Below are positions 53,259-64,000 of a stretch of DNA of 64,000 bases, in pieces; within the stretch, counting starts at the first letter, position 1; each line of letters opens with the position of its first letter. The notes below the pieces were generated by a model. It was not told the origin of the DNA, made no database searches, and worked only from the letters and a program-made list of their open reading frames with translations. This stretch comes from Lucinisca nassula (lineage: Eukaryota; Mollusca; Bivalvia; Lucinida; Lucinidae). The position numbers and the translations under genes are program-made. The stretch is taken from contig OY757010.1 of NCBI GenBank assembly GCA_963580285.1, positions 70,089,659 through 70,153,658 of the forward strand. The letters are read 5' to 3'.

Positions 53259-55142
53259 GCACGACCCGCCGGATGCTTTTAGCTTTATGAGTGTTACCAT
53301 ATATGGGTATGGCGGCCATTTTGGTCATGTGACCTGGACCTAAAACGGTTCCCCCCATAAATGCGCCTTATCGTAAGGAGCAAAAATATATCTTATACTT
53401 TAGTACTGTATTCTGAATCGTTTGCAGGATAAAATGCATTCTCACATTTTCCAATACAAAAGCATATGTGTCAAAGTTTGACCTAGGCACAAAGAAGGTC
53501 AATGTCAACCCAGGATCACCATTTTAGCAATTTATGATGGGCCTACGTCCCAGATGCCATTTATTAAGTTTCGTGGAAATCTGTCCAGCGGTTCTGGAGA
53601 AGACTATTTTTGAAGGCTTTTTACCATATATGGCTTGGCGGCCATTTCGGTCATGTGACCTGGACCACATGAGCAAATTTTGGTTTCCCCCATCCCATAG
53701 AAGCTCCATATGAAATTTGACTTCAATCGGCCGAACGGTTTCCGAGGAGAAGCAGTTCGAAAATTTTTACATTTTTCGCCTCTGCGAGGCTATACTAAAT
53801 GGAATGTAATATTTTGCAAGTTCATTGGTTGGATCTCATTAATATCTATCAGTATGCCAAAAATTGTTTAAATATTCCAAGCGGTTAAGTCACTATCATC
53901 AATTTTCACAAACGGGTTACGGACGGACAGACAGACAGACCATATATGGCTTGGCGGCCATTTTGGTAATGTGAGCTGGACCCCATGAGCAAATTTTGGT
54001 TAGCCCCATCCCATAGAGGCTCCATATGAAATTTGACTTCAATCGGCCCGACGGTTTCCGAGGAGAAGCAGTTCGAAAATTCACATTTGTCGCCTCGGCG
54101 AGGCTTTACTAAACGGAATGTAATATTTCGCAAGTTCATTGGTTAGATCTCATTGATATAAATCAGCATGCCAAAATTGTTTAAATATTCCAAGCGGTTA
54201 AGTCACTATCACCAATTTTCACAAACGGGTTACGGATTTTTCGCCTCGGCGAGACTATACTAAATGGAATGTAATATTTCGCAAGTTCATTGGTTAGATC
54301 TCATTGATATCTATCAGTATGCCAAACATTGTTTAAATATTCCAAGCGGTTAAGTCACTATCACCAATTTTCACAAACGGGTTACGGACGGACAGACAGA
54401 CAGACCATATATGGCTGGCGGCCATTTTGGTCATGTGACCTGGACCCCATGAGCAAAGTTTGGTTTACCCCATCCATAGAGGCTCCATATGAAATTTGAC
54501 TTCAATCGGCCCAACGGTTTCCGAGGAGAAGCAGTTCGAAAATTTTCACATTTTTCGCCTCGGCGAGGCTATACTAAATGGAATGTAATATTTCGCAAGT
54601 TCATTGGTTAGATCTCTTTGATATCTATCAGTATGCCAATTTTTTTTTAAATATTCCGAGCGGTTAAGTCACTATCACCAATTTTCACAAACGGGTTACG
54701 GACGGACAGACAGACAGACCATATATGGCTTGGCGGCCATTTTGGTCATGTGACCTGGACCCAATGAGCAAAATTTGGTTTCCCCCATCCCATAGAGGCT
54801 CCATATGAAATTTGACTTCAATCGGCCCAACGGTTTCCGAGGAGAAACATTTAGAAAATTTTCACATTTTTTGCCTCGGCGAGGCTATACTAAATGGAAT
54901 GTAATATTTCGCAAGTTCATTAGTTAGATCTCATTGATATTTATCAGTATGCCAAAAATTGTTTGAATATTCCAAGCGGTTAAGTCACTATCACCAATTT
55001 TCACAAACGGGTTACGGACGGACAGACAGACTGACAGACTGACAGAATGACCGATTGACCGAATGACAGAATGACACGGTGATTTTAGGGTACTCTTAGA
55101 AATCAACCGACTTCAGTCGGTCGCTTTTTCTGCGGGTCGTGC
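53259..55142. mobile_element. 1.9-kb element with 11-bp inverted ends and ~313-bp internal array
   Basis: GCACGACCCGC at 53259-53269 and GCGGGTCGTGC at 55132-55142 are perfect inverses. Internal units begin with ACCATATATGGC near 53627, 53939, 54406 and 54719 and include GGCGGCCATTTTGGTCATGTGACC, GAGGAGAAGCAGTTCGAAAA and GACGGACAGACAGACAGACC. A subterminal hairpin ACCGACTTCAGTCGGT is near 55106. Non-coding. Possibly Helitron-related; the class is uncertain. Confidence 0.75.
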
Positions 55143-55394
55143 AAATATTGTAGACCTATACTACGCATGATTTCTTGGATATTAACCAGTCAAACGTTTT
55201 CTGTTAATCTATTCTCATCGGTTTACTCAAGTTTTAGATATAAAGGACCTATTTCGATTCTCTGTTTTACTGCGCAGCTCGACTAACCTATGTCTCCCTG
55301 CGATGCAATATTTGCAAAACTCAACACATGATTCCAGCCGAGATTCTAACACTCATCCCGGGCTTCTTTAGACTTTCGGGTGAGTCTTTTAACC
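55143..55394. other. No recognisable feature
   Basis: Unassigned spacer. Confidence 0.4.
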
Positions 55395-55462
55395 GAGGTC
55401 CCGTCTCCGTATGACTTTAGCTGTTGGTGGGACGTAAAACTGAAACACTCACTCACTGAGAA
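55395..55462 (+). repeat. SINE 3'-body fragment
   Basis: GTCTCCGTATGACTTTAGCTGTTGGTGGGACGTAAAAC matches the body of the degenerate SINE at 35395-35545 (opposite strand). Confidence 0.55.
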
Positions 55463-56125
55463 CACTCTCTAACGTGTACGCAACACTCTTAACTCACAGC
55501 GGAACAAATAACGCGGCTTTTTCCTTTCTTTCTTTTTTTTTTCGGCGTAGCTGTATAAGCTGGCTTTTAACCTACTTATTCAAGTTATATTAGTCTCGAT
55601 TGAGTAAAATGTAATTTGCGATTGGTCGAAAATGTGTATATTTCTGCAAACAAGTTACCACTGCGAAATTGCAGCAACTTTTCACTTTAAAGTTGAAACT
55701 AAGTACACAAATTGACCATGTCATATACCAGAATCAGCCTGCTTGTGCTTATGTTTCATTTGTTGCTATAGCAACCAAATCTTTCAAACTCCTCTATGAG
55801 GGCTACTTGTGTGTTTTTAGGAATGTTTATTCAATAGAAGGTCTTCAAATATTGTTAAAACAATTCTGTTGGGCGGGCCTGAAGAAATAGATTTGGCTGC
55901 ACAGTGTTACACTTTGTACTCTTTATCAAAAAAGTACCCGATTGGCACGGATTTTTCAAATACTTTTTATACTGGTTGTGAATTCGTAATAAAGTTTATT
56001 TTCAAAACATGTATCCTTTTCATATTGAACCACAAAATAGTTTCAATATTCATATTCCAATATCTCATACGCCGTTTATCTTTTTTAAAGATATTTCTTG
56101 TTTCTTTTTTTTTTCTTTGTCTTTT
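55463..56125. other. Unassigned; one SINE-like scrap
   Basis: 55865-55905 (GGGCCTGAAGAAATAGATTT) matches the GCCTGAAGAAATAGAT end of the SINE-like repeat. The rest is AT-rich. Confidence 0.45.
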
Positions 56126-56415
56126 TTTTTTTTTTTTTTTTTTTTTTTGGTAAATGACCGCTACATGGATTTCGTAAAAACCTGCTTATATAACTTTGCC
56201 CCCCCCCCCCCCCCTCACACTCCACTTTTATATAGTTAAACTGACAGTGGTACACATTACTATTTCTTATTTCTGATTAAAAGTAGATTGCAGATGCCCG
56301 TCAGAACCGAATACCCAAAATCTTTGTTTTGAACGGAAATATGATAAATATCAAATTTTCTTCTCTCATTTTTTTGGCAAAATTTGAATATATGAAAAGG
56401 CATGCTTTCGAAATG
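56126..56415. mobile_element. CATYACG-family MITE, strongly diverged, with poly-T and poly-C runs
   Basis: Poly-T at 56126-56148. From 56167, TTTCGTAAAAACCTGCTTATA then poly-C (56201-56214), CCACTTTTATATAGTTAAACTG and GGCATGCTTTCGAAATG at the end. The palindrome is mostly lost. Confidence 0.6.
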
Positions 56416-57175
56416 AGTGATAGTGAGGTGAGCGCCAACGATGAAAGCTCTGTGCTTAGTAACTTTGGGTCGATTGAAAAAAAGTTTTTTTGTGTGGGTC
56501 TGGGAGGAGGTGGAATTCACAGTGATTTCCGGCATGGCATACTACTTATTGATATTCACAAACACGCGTCACAACATATGCGACGTTTGCAGGTGCACGT
56601 TTTGTGACGTTTCGCGGTATTCTATCAAAAAACGTTCCACAAATTCTTCTTCCCAGAAGTGGTCAGGAGTTTACTGTAAAATTGACCTTTTGGAGGTAGA
56701 GACAAGCATAACTTTCCACAATTTAAATCCCGGTATTTATGATTTAAAACAAATGTACATGGCCTGGCTAACACCTTCAAATACGCTGTACCCAGCAGGC
56801 ACACGACGTAATTGTGACGTCACATCAGCGTCGGTGCGACGTCATGACGTTTATTCAAAGTCACATCTACGTCGGTGTAACGTGCATCACATTTCGCCAA
56901 ACCCCTCATGCAGCCCCTGTAATTGTCGGAAAGAAAACTGTTTAAATTATGTTTGCCAATAAAATTGTCCTTTGTAAAATCTGCACATAAATATGATCCT
57001 AATTTGTTTACAATATTTGCATTGGTAGCACCGATGTTTGCTTCTGTTATTTTTTTCTGTACATTTGCCAACCCGTTAAGTCTTTGTCGTTCGACAATTT
57101 AGGCGCAACTGTATTTGAAGGTGATGGCTTGTTTCACAGAAAAATGATTCCGTTTCCATTGGACATTCTTCATTT
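56416..57175. other. Unassigned, with a partial CRE-rich MITE
   Basis: 56789-56890 repeats the left part of the 52060 MITE (CAGCAGGCACACGACGTAAT, GTGCGACGTCATGACGTTTA). An open frame at 56441-56962 runs through it and has no family resemblance. Confidence 0.5.
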
Positions 57176-58740
57176 ATGCTCGAGTATGTTGACTGTTGCA
57201 TTTCGTCGGCTGACTTTTTGGATGACCTTAATATCCCAATATCAATTCAGGCTGCTTTTAAATCTTCTCTCTCTGCCACCATGCATTATATGTATGAGCC
57301 TGATACTGTTAATTCGCTAGACCAGGCACCATTAACACCATGGAATTGTACGACTACTGCCGATTGCTTGCCCATGAGAGATTGTGCACAAACCACTGCA
57401 ATTCCTCGTATACATAATGAATATGTATCTATTTGCCCACTCTATAAAAGAGGAGGCAGTGCTCTTGCTCGTAATCATCGCCTTGCGTCCCTCATGTGTG
57501 TTCCATCTAAATTGCTTGAATATATAGTCTTCTCAAATATCATGGCCTACATGGATGAACATAAACGTTTGTAAGATAGACAGCGTGAATTAAAAAAGGC
57601 ATAGTTGTGAATCTCAGTTGAGCACGGTTATTAATGACTGGGTAAAAAATCTTGGACAAAGGAGGACAGGTTGACACATCCATTCTGGACTTCAAAAAGG
57701 CTTTTTACACACACCCTCATGAACTAATGAAATTCAAATTATCTGATTACTTAATGTGGGCAAGAGTCTCAAACGGATAGATTCCTTTATTTGCTACAGA
57801 AAATAGCGAGTTGTTGTTAACGGGCGAATCTTCGGAGTGGGCTCCAGTTTTGCCTGGGGTCCTACAAGGGACTGTTCTTGGTCCACTGTTAGTCTCCCTC
57901 TCTATTAATGACATTTCCACAGAAACTGGCTAAGAAATATGAATGTTTGCAGACGACTGCGTATGCTACCAGGAAATCAGAGATACAGATGACTCACTCG
58001 TACTTCACACTTGTGGATGTTTGGCAGGAAAATGGGGCATGAGATTTTAGCCCGTTAATCCAATTGTATGCGGATAACTAGGAAGAGAGGCAAAAAATTT
58101 AGGCGCCTTACACCTAGGAGGGAACGGTCCTCGAGAATGTGGATTCCATTAAATACCTTGGTATGACAATGACAAACGTTTTGAGATGGAATACACAAAT
58201 TAGCGACATGTTTTGTAAGTCAAATAAAATGCTTAGCTTCCTCCGGATGTAAAGAGGGGCAGCATATAAAAGACTTGTACGCTCAATCTTTGAACATGGT
58301 AGTTGTATCTGGGACCTCAAGGGAGTGACCCTCGATGAAGAAATTGAAAAGGTTTAGATTAGAGCTGCTACATTTGTAACAAGCAATAACTGCTTTGAAG
58401 CTGGGAGTATGACCGGAATACTAGGAAAACTATGATTGGAGTCTCTCAAGAATACGAGAAGCGACAGTAGGCTCATAATATTATACAAAGGTTTAAAGTG
58501 TTCTGCCAGCACTCCAACAGATGACCTTGTTCCCCTAACTATAGGCAAGAACTGACATTTACAAAGAATATTTTTCCGTCGGACCATTTGTGAGTGAAAT
58601 GCTCTTTCCGATTCGATCATTTCCATAGCTGAAGGTGCTGAGGATACTGAAGCTAAGTTTGCCTCTTTCGTGAGAGCCAGGTGCTAACTTCATGGTCCTG
58701 AGCTTTGAATGTCATTTGACACATCCTCAGTAATAAATTC
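57176..58740 (+). pseudogene. LINE reverse transcriptase (CR1/Jockey type), heavily decayed
   Basis: Recognisable in order: ICPLYKRGGSALARNHR and SKLLEYIVFSNIMAYMDEH (RT motif 1), a SILDFKKAF-like motif A near 57690, GVLQGTVLGPLL (motif B) near 57858, catalytic FADD at 57946-57957, SIKYLGM near 58150 and the post-RT AYKRLVRSIFEHGS-like block near 58265. Many stops and frameshifts. It ends about 58740 with ATATCTGATTCTGATT, the usual kind of LINE 3' repeat. Endonuclease part not found upstream. Confidence 0.82.
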
Positions 58741-58985
58741 CGAATATCTGATTCTGATTTGTGACTTTACTGATGGAGAATAATCAGCGTTTCCTGTCAT
58801 CCCAGGAGGCAAATATAGTGTCACTCACCTCAGAGTGCATATGACACTAAGTCTTGTGTTTTTCACAAAGTGGTTTCGGCGAAAGGATTCCATGCATTCC
58901 TTTTGTATGCAGGAGTTGCTTATGATACAATGCTTTTGAAACAAGAAATTATTATATACTTGAAAAAAGGAAACATGGCATCCCC
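58741..58985. other. No recognisable feature
   Basis: Spacer between the LINE relic and the next array. Confidence 0.4.
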
Positions 58986-59457
58986 TCGCAACTGCATACA
59001 ACTAATCAACATCTAAATCCAATCTGTATGCGTTAGGCCTATTAAGCATTATAAGATTACCTTTAGTGCTTCTTTGATGATAGCTTTGTCTCCTATCCTG
59101 TTCACAAGGTTTTTAATGTCAAGTCCATTGTGACCTTGATATTTGACTCTTGATCTTGAAAATCAATAGGGTTCATCCTCTCTCCATGGAAAACATGTAT
59201 GGAAGGTTGGATGATTCAAAGATGGTTGCTTTGTCTTCTATCCTGTTCTCAATCCATTTTGACCTTGACATGTGACCCTGAAATCAATAGGGTTCATCAA
59301 CTCCATGGGGAACATTTGTGGAAGGTTTGCTGCTTCTGTGATGACTGCTCTGTCTTCTATCCTGTTCACAAGGATTTTAATGTCAAGTTAATTGTGACCT
59401 TGACCATTGACATTAAAAATCAATTGGGTTCATTCTCTCTCCACGGGAAACATTTAT

Positions 59458-60432
59458 GGAAGGTTTGGTTTAAACATATTTTATTCGTATAACAAGCATA
59501 CAAATACAAAGTGTAATAAATGACACAATACAAAAGGGATTCAGAAGCAAGTCAAGGACTTATACGAATCTGTATCCCTAGATACTTGTCAGTGGTACAA
59601 CAGAGATAAATCAAAGCAATTGTCGATTGCAAAGGTAATAATTATGCTGTTACAAAGTGATAGTGGTTCCCAAATGGGTCGAGGTTGGACATTACGGTGC
59701 TGCATCAACAATATTTCGACGTCACAACGTCGGATCATCGCCGATGCAGCACAGTTCTATCACGAACGCCCGTTGGGAACCATCACACATTGCAGCATTG
59801 TTGGTGATATACGAATATCCAGAATTTACAAGAGGTCATACAGTAACATGAGACTACAAAACTAGAACTGTATGTGGTGGTGGGGGGGGGGGGTGCTCCA
59901 CGGGGACCAACTAACTTCCAGTTCCTACTGGTATCTAGTGCGCTGCTGACCATGCTTATCAAAGGTGCATGTATCTTTGCATCTTGAGCACGTAGAGTTT
60001 ACTAGAACTCTAGACAGAATACATCGGCTAAGATTAATTTGTGTTTGTTTCTTATATCAACTTATCGATTGACTTGAAACCTTTTAGTTTTCAAAATATA
60101 GTTATGAACAGAAATAAATATTTGCGTATTTTCATGATGATTGAGATTTGGATCGCCGTAGAGGAGGACATCAAGGCTGGGCTGACAAAGCTGAGAAACA
60201 GATCGTAACATATCGATCCTGATGTTGTGATAGAGAGGACAGTGAAGAAGAAAATGTTTGGTATCTTCGATAAGACCACATGTACAGATGCACTTGGAAC
60301 AATGTTCTTTGAGAATAAGTGTTGGTTTAAGGAACTGCAGTTGGTCCTCAATCGACTATGAAGAATTTGACCGAGGCGCTTCCCTTCATTGTAGAAGCGA
60401 GGTGGAGGGTTAACGTCCAAGGAAGGTTTGGT
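59458..60432 (-). mobile_element. 5'-truncated L1/Tx1-like LINE insertion with 12-bp target duplication
   Basis: GGAAGGTTTGGT at 59458-59469 and 60421-60432 flanks a 951-base minus-strand insertion. At its 5' side (60420 downward) the C-terminal ORF2 region reads RFYNEGKRLGQILHSRLRTN, CSSLNQHLFSKNIVPSAS, then, in a shifted frame, a CxCG...HFLLHCPLYHN zinc-knuckle-like motif, ending near 60070. A ~590-base 3' untranslated region follows, ending AATAAAATATGTTTAA without a long poly-A. Contains a G run at 59882-59894 on the plus strand. Confidence 0.82.
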
Positions 60433-60994
60433 GCTTCTATGATGATACCTTTTGTCTTCTATCTTGTTCACAAGGTTTTTAATGTCAAATCCATTGTGAC
60501 CTTAACATTAGACCCTTGACCTTGAAAATCAATAGGGTTCATCCTCTCTCCATGGGAACTATTTGTTGAGGATTTGATGCTTCTGTGGTTATTGTTTTGT
60601 CTTTATCCTGTTCACAAGGTTTTGAATGTCATGTCCATTTTGACCTTTACCTTTGACCTTGAAAAATACAGGGTATTCCCTTTCCATGAGGATCATTTGT
60701 GGAAGGTTTGATGCTTCTATGATAGCTTTATTTCTATCCTATTCATATTGTTTTAACGTCAAGTCCAGTGTAACCTTGAGACTTGACACTTGACCTTGAA
60801 AATCAACAGGGTTCACCCTCTGACAATGGGGAATATTTATGGAAAGTTTGATGCTTCTGTGATGATTGTTGTGTCTTCTATCCTGTTCACAATGTTTTTA
60901 ATTTCAAGTCGATTGTGACCTTTGACCCTTGACCTTGAAAATCAATAGGCTTCATCCTCCTTCCATGGAGAGCATTTCCAGAATGCGTGGTGCT

Positions 60995-61316
60995 TCTATG
61001 ATGATAGTTTGTTTGTTAGTATTGTTGTTTAACGGCCCAGTGACCAGTATTTTTGGTCATTTTTGAGCCGGTCCACACTTTTCCTGGGCAGGCTTAAAGT
61101 AAGCGGTTAACCAGTACAGTACATGTTCTTTCGCCAGAAACTGACAACTGCCCTTCTTGAATCAGCTGAAGGGAGAGAATTACCGTTGAAAAGGTTTAAT
61201 GATCAATCTCCACGAAAGAACGTTGCCGACCCCGGCAGGAATCGAACCCTCGTCCTCCCGATCACCAGTCAGACGCGCATCCGACTGAGCTACCGATGCC
61301 GGCTCTATGATGATAG
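60995..61316 (-). mobile_element. tRNA-derived SINE with 13-bp target duplication
   Basis: TCTATGATGATAG at 60995-61007 and 61304-61316 flanks a 296-base SINE read leftwards. The tRNA-related head starts GCCGGCATCGG; A box TAGCTCAGTCGG (61281-61292) and B box GGTTCGATTCC (61238-61248) both match the RNA polymerase III consensus. The body carries GGTTAACCGCTTACTTTAAGCC-like core sequence and the tail ends in AACAATACTAACAAACAAA. Confidence 0.9.
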
Positions 61317-62215
61317 CATTGTCTTCTATCCTGTTTACAAAATATTTGATGTCAAGTCTATTGTGACCTTGACCTTTGACCTTGAAACGAATAGTGTTCA
61401 GCCCCTCTCCATGGGTATAGTTTGTGGAAGGTTTGATGCATCGACGATAATAGTTTTGTCTTCTATCCTGTTCACAAGGTTTTTTAATGTCAAGTCCATT
61501 GTGACCTGGACACTTGACCCTTGACCCTGAAAATCAATAGGCCTCATCCCCTCTCCATGGGGAACATTTATGGAAGGTTTGATGCTTCTATTATGAAAGC
61601 TTTGTCTTTTATCTTGTTCACAATGTTTAAAATGTCATGTCCATTGTGACCTTGACATTAGACCACTGACCTTGAAAATCAATAGGGTTCATTCTCTCTC
61701 CATGGGAAATATTTATGTAAGATTTTATGCTTCTAAGATGATATTTTTGTCTTCTATCCTGTTCACAATGTTTTTAATGTCAAGTCCATTGTGATTTGGA
61801 ATTTGACCCTTGACCTTGAAAAGCAGTAGGGTTCATCCTCTCTCCATGGGGCACAATTATGGAAGGTTTGATGCTTCTACGATGATAGCTTTGTCTTCTA
61901 TCCTGTTCAAAAGGATTATAATGTTAAGTCCATTGTGACCTTAAGATTTGAGCAATGGCGTTGAAAATCTATAGTGTTCAACTTCTCTCCACGGGAACAT
62001 TTATGCAAGGTTTGTGTTTCTATGATGGAAGCATTGTCTTTTATCCTGTTCACAGTGTTTTAATGTCAAGTCCATTGTGTCCTTGACATTTTACCCTTGA
62101 TCTCGGAAATCAATAGGATTTAGCCTCTCTCCATGGGAAACATTTGTGAAAGGTTTGATGCGTCTCCGATGAGGCTTTGTCTTCAATCATGTTCACAAGG
62201 TTCCAGACACACGGA

Positions 62216-63059
62216 CACAACTACACACGGACGCACGGAAGCGATGTTACAACCCCACCGCAGGAAAATGACGGTCAATCAGGCAATTAGTCATTGACTG
62301 GTGATAGATCTCACAGAGATAATTCTGAAGTCATTCAAAATTCCTAAAGTAGTTTGTTGCTTATTTGCGTCGAAATGCTCTTTATGACCTACTCGGGATG
62401 TTTCATACTCTTGGTTCACCTTCTCTGTTGATGATTTGCACTGCCCTCAATCGGGAATGGCCTTAGAAAACCTTTCCTATAATGAATTAGTAAGAAAAGG
62501 GTTACTTCTTCTCGTGTATTAGGTCCAACCCTTTAAAGGCCTGCAAAATTATACAATCTTTTAATGAAATTAAAGGTAGGAAAAGTTGTTTTCTGAAGCG
62601 CTTCCTCCTTTGATTCAACATGGAGCATTTTTACTTGTTCTGTACTGTATTCAATTTCTTATGTTCCCAAAAATATCCATAAACCAGTACCACAGAGAAA
62701 CACAAGTTCGACCAGCTATTAACTTGATTCACAACGCATTTCACAGTCCAATTCACACACGTTCCGAAACCTTGTGTACATTACTAAAGGATGTGGTAAG
62801 TTCATTGCCGACAAAATGCATCTTTGAATGTTCATGCAACCATAACCCTAGGTTTTTATGACCAGTAAGATCCAGAGCTAAATCACCACACCTGAAGCTA
62901 AACTGAATACATTGAATGGCGACAGGCAAAAATGAATTTCCTATTGTTTTGTCTTTAGCACAATTATGTTTTCAAACGCCCACCCAAGATAACTTCAGGC
63001 ATGACTTCTTGCACATTCACACACCCGTGCGACATAAACAGTGAACTTCCGCTATTAAG
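62216..63059. other. No recognisable gene
   Basis: An open frame at 62586-62861 has no family resemblance or splice context. Otherwise AT-rich unassigned DNA. Confidence 0.45.
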
Positions 63060-63260
63060 ACCACCTAAAATTAAAAAAAAATTAAGACTCATTCTGCTCT
63101 AAAAACTCATTTAGCAGTTTGCAGTTATTCTTTCTGTGTGTTTTCTGTACACAGTGTCCTCTGGTCAGAGACCACATTTGGGACAGTACCAAAGTGGTCT
63201 TTAAGACCACTTTTGAACCAACCCAAAAGTGGTCTTAATATACGATTTTTTCTGATGAAA
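63060..63260. repeat. Fold-back repeat (AAAGTGGTCTTAA arms)
   Basis: ACCAAAGTGGTCTTTAAGACCACTTTTG and CCCAAAAGTGGTCTTAATA form multiple inverted arms after CTGTACACAGTGTCCTCTGG. Relative of 31890-32010. Confidence 0.6.
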
Positions 63261-63789
63261 ATCCTTGACCATGATGATCATCATCGGATTTTTTATTAAC
63301 TTGCAGGTACAGGGGCAACATCCATATAAGTGGGTCCCCTTCCAAGTAGGCGGCTTGCTCCACGCATGGTAGATCTTACACCAGATCTCCAGGCTTACCT
63401 ATCATGGGGATCGATAGCAGAGAGCTTCCATTCTCTGCAATTATTTTCTGTCAGCTGCTTCCAGATCATCTTGGGCCTTCCACCCCTACCCCCTTGTCAC
63501 GAGTCAGGGACCGGAAATTATGATTGATCACCTGTGTGCAATCATACTTCCGGGTATGGCCGACTGTGACGTCAATGTGCAAGTGGATTACGGTGTTGAG
63601 TGAGGGAAAGCCAATGATTACTATTAGTCGGGGATTTGAAATTCGTAGCACGCGTATTTAAGGAGTTTAATGCACCTTACTTTCTCACACTTAACTATGA
63701 TACGAATTTATTTAGAGGTATCTCTGCATCTTGAAAATGGAGTTAGAAAATCAAAAAAGTGGGGAAAAAGACATAAAAAGGGGAGATAA
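63261..63789. other. No recognisable gene
   Basis: Unassigned. A TGACGTCA palindrome lies near 63569 and a CpG-richer patch surrounds it, but nothing coding follows. Confidence 0.4.
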
Positions 63790-64000
63790 ATGTTCCTACC
63801 CTCTTTTCTCATTTAAGCATCCAAACAATTCCAAACGACATCTCCTCTGAAACTACAAAGCCAGTTGGAACAAAATTATATGTGAAGCCGCCATGGGGAG
63901 GAAGAACAAACATATATTTTGAATATCTGGGTCACATGACCAAAATGTCCACCATGCCCATATATGGTAAAAACCTTTGAAAATCGCCTTCTCAGGAACC
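63790..64000. repeat. Start of a further AGATGGCCRCCAT-type array, runs off right edge
   Basis: GGGTCACATGACCAAAATGTCC, CCATGCCCATATATGGTAAAAACC and CTTCTCAGGAACC match the second half of the 10371-14510 array unit. Confidence 0.6.

Larger units (their letters stand above)
58986..62215. repeat. ~145-bp tandem array (TGACCTTGACC-rich)
   Basis: TTCTATCCTGTTCACAAGG marks units near 59094, 59237, 59356, 60458, 60604, 60735, 60878, 61326, 61458, 61604, 61748, 61897, 62040 and 62180. Each has GTCAAGTCCATTGTGACCTT, AATCAATAGGGTTCATCC and TCTCCATGGGGAACATTT. An ACACGGACGCACGGAAGCG tract follows the last unit. A LINE 3' end and a SINE are inserted. Non-coding. Confidence 0.88.

Noticed and set aside
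56441..56962. 173-codon ORF
   Set aside because: Runs through a diverged MITE and a CRE-rich MITE copy; no domain.
61200..61303. Genuine tRNA gene on the minus strand
   Set aside because: Boxes are good, but the sequence continues into a SINE body with flanking target duplications, and the acceptor stem is imperfect.

Overview
The window looks like nuclear DNA of a marine mollusc, most likely a bivalve. It is AT-rich and gene-poor. It is packed with Penelope-like retroelements carrying hammerhead ribozymes, Helitron-type elements with internal tandem arrays, tRNA-derived SINEs, fold-back MITEs, a Gmr1-type Ty3/gypsy element and a decayed Polinton/Maverick. Two spliced exons are eukaryotic in style. 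The organism is inferred from repeat content only; no species marker is present.

Layout. 1-4085 (minus strand): a broken Polinton DNA polymerase B running off the left edge, with a Penelope-like fragment inserted in it and an unknown ORF upstream. 4100-9800: a 72-bp array, fold-back repeats, (GA)n repeats, a Penelope-like 3' end with an intact hammerhead, and a promoter-like CRE/NRF1 cluster. 9796-14510: a LINE endonuclease split by a TTAA-flanked MITE, then a ~450-bp tandem array that holds a MITE and a 572-bp hammerhead-bearing insertion. 14.5-18.8k: LINE scraps and unassigned DNA. 19005-19152: a candidate host exon. 20.5-24.4k: a second Polinton block, with a BIR-domain ORF and a small membrane ORF on the plus strand facing protease, two unknown ORFs and packaging ATPase on the minus strand. 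24663-30420: a Gmr1-type retrotransposon (gag, protease, integrase, then RT and RNase H, 3' LTR) whose RT is split by a 1.2-kb Helitron-type element. 31-45k: Penelope-like copies and tandem-array elements. 47359-47560: a second host exon, phase-compatible with the first. 48-64k: MITEs, a mariner split by the same Helitron-type family, a LINE, and a ~145-bp array containing a target-site-flanked LINE 3' end and SINE.

Reading. The only host gene I can support is a plus-strand gene resembling the choice-of-anchor I / mesenchyme-specific surface glycoprotein family. If the two exons belong together, the whole 28.2 kb between them is one intron. Everything else is mobile DNA in several nested layers. 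Three nestings (MITE in LINE endonuclease, Helitron-type element in Gmr1 RT, Helitron-type element in mariner) fall inside reading frames, so the pre-insertion site can be inferred to the base. The most notable items are the free-standing hammerhead-repeat insertion at 13049-13620 (retrozyme-like) and the BIR ORF lying beside Polinton packaging and protease genes.
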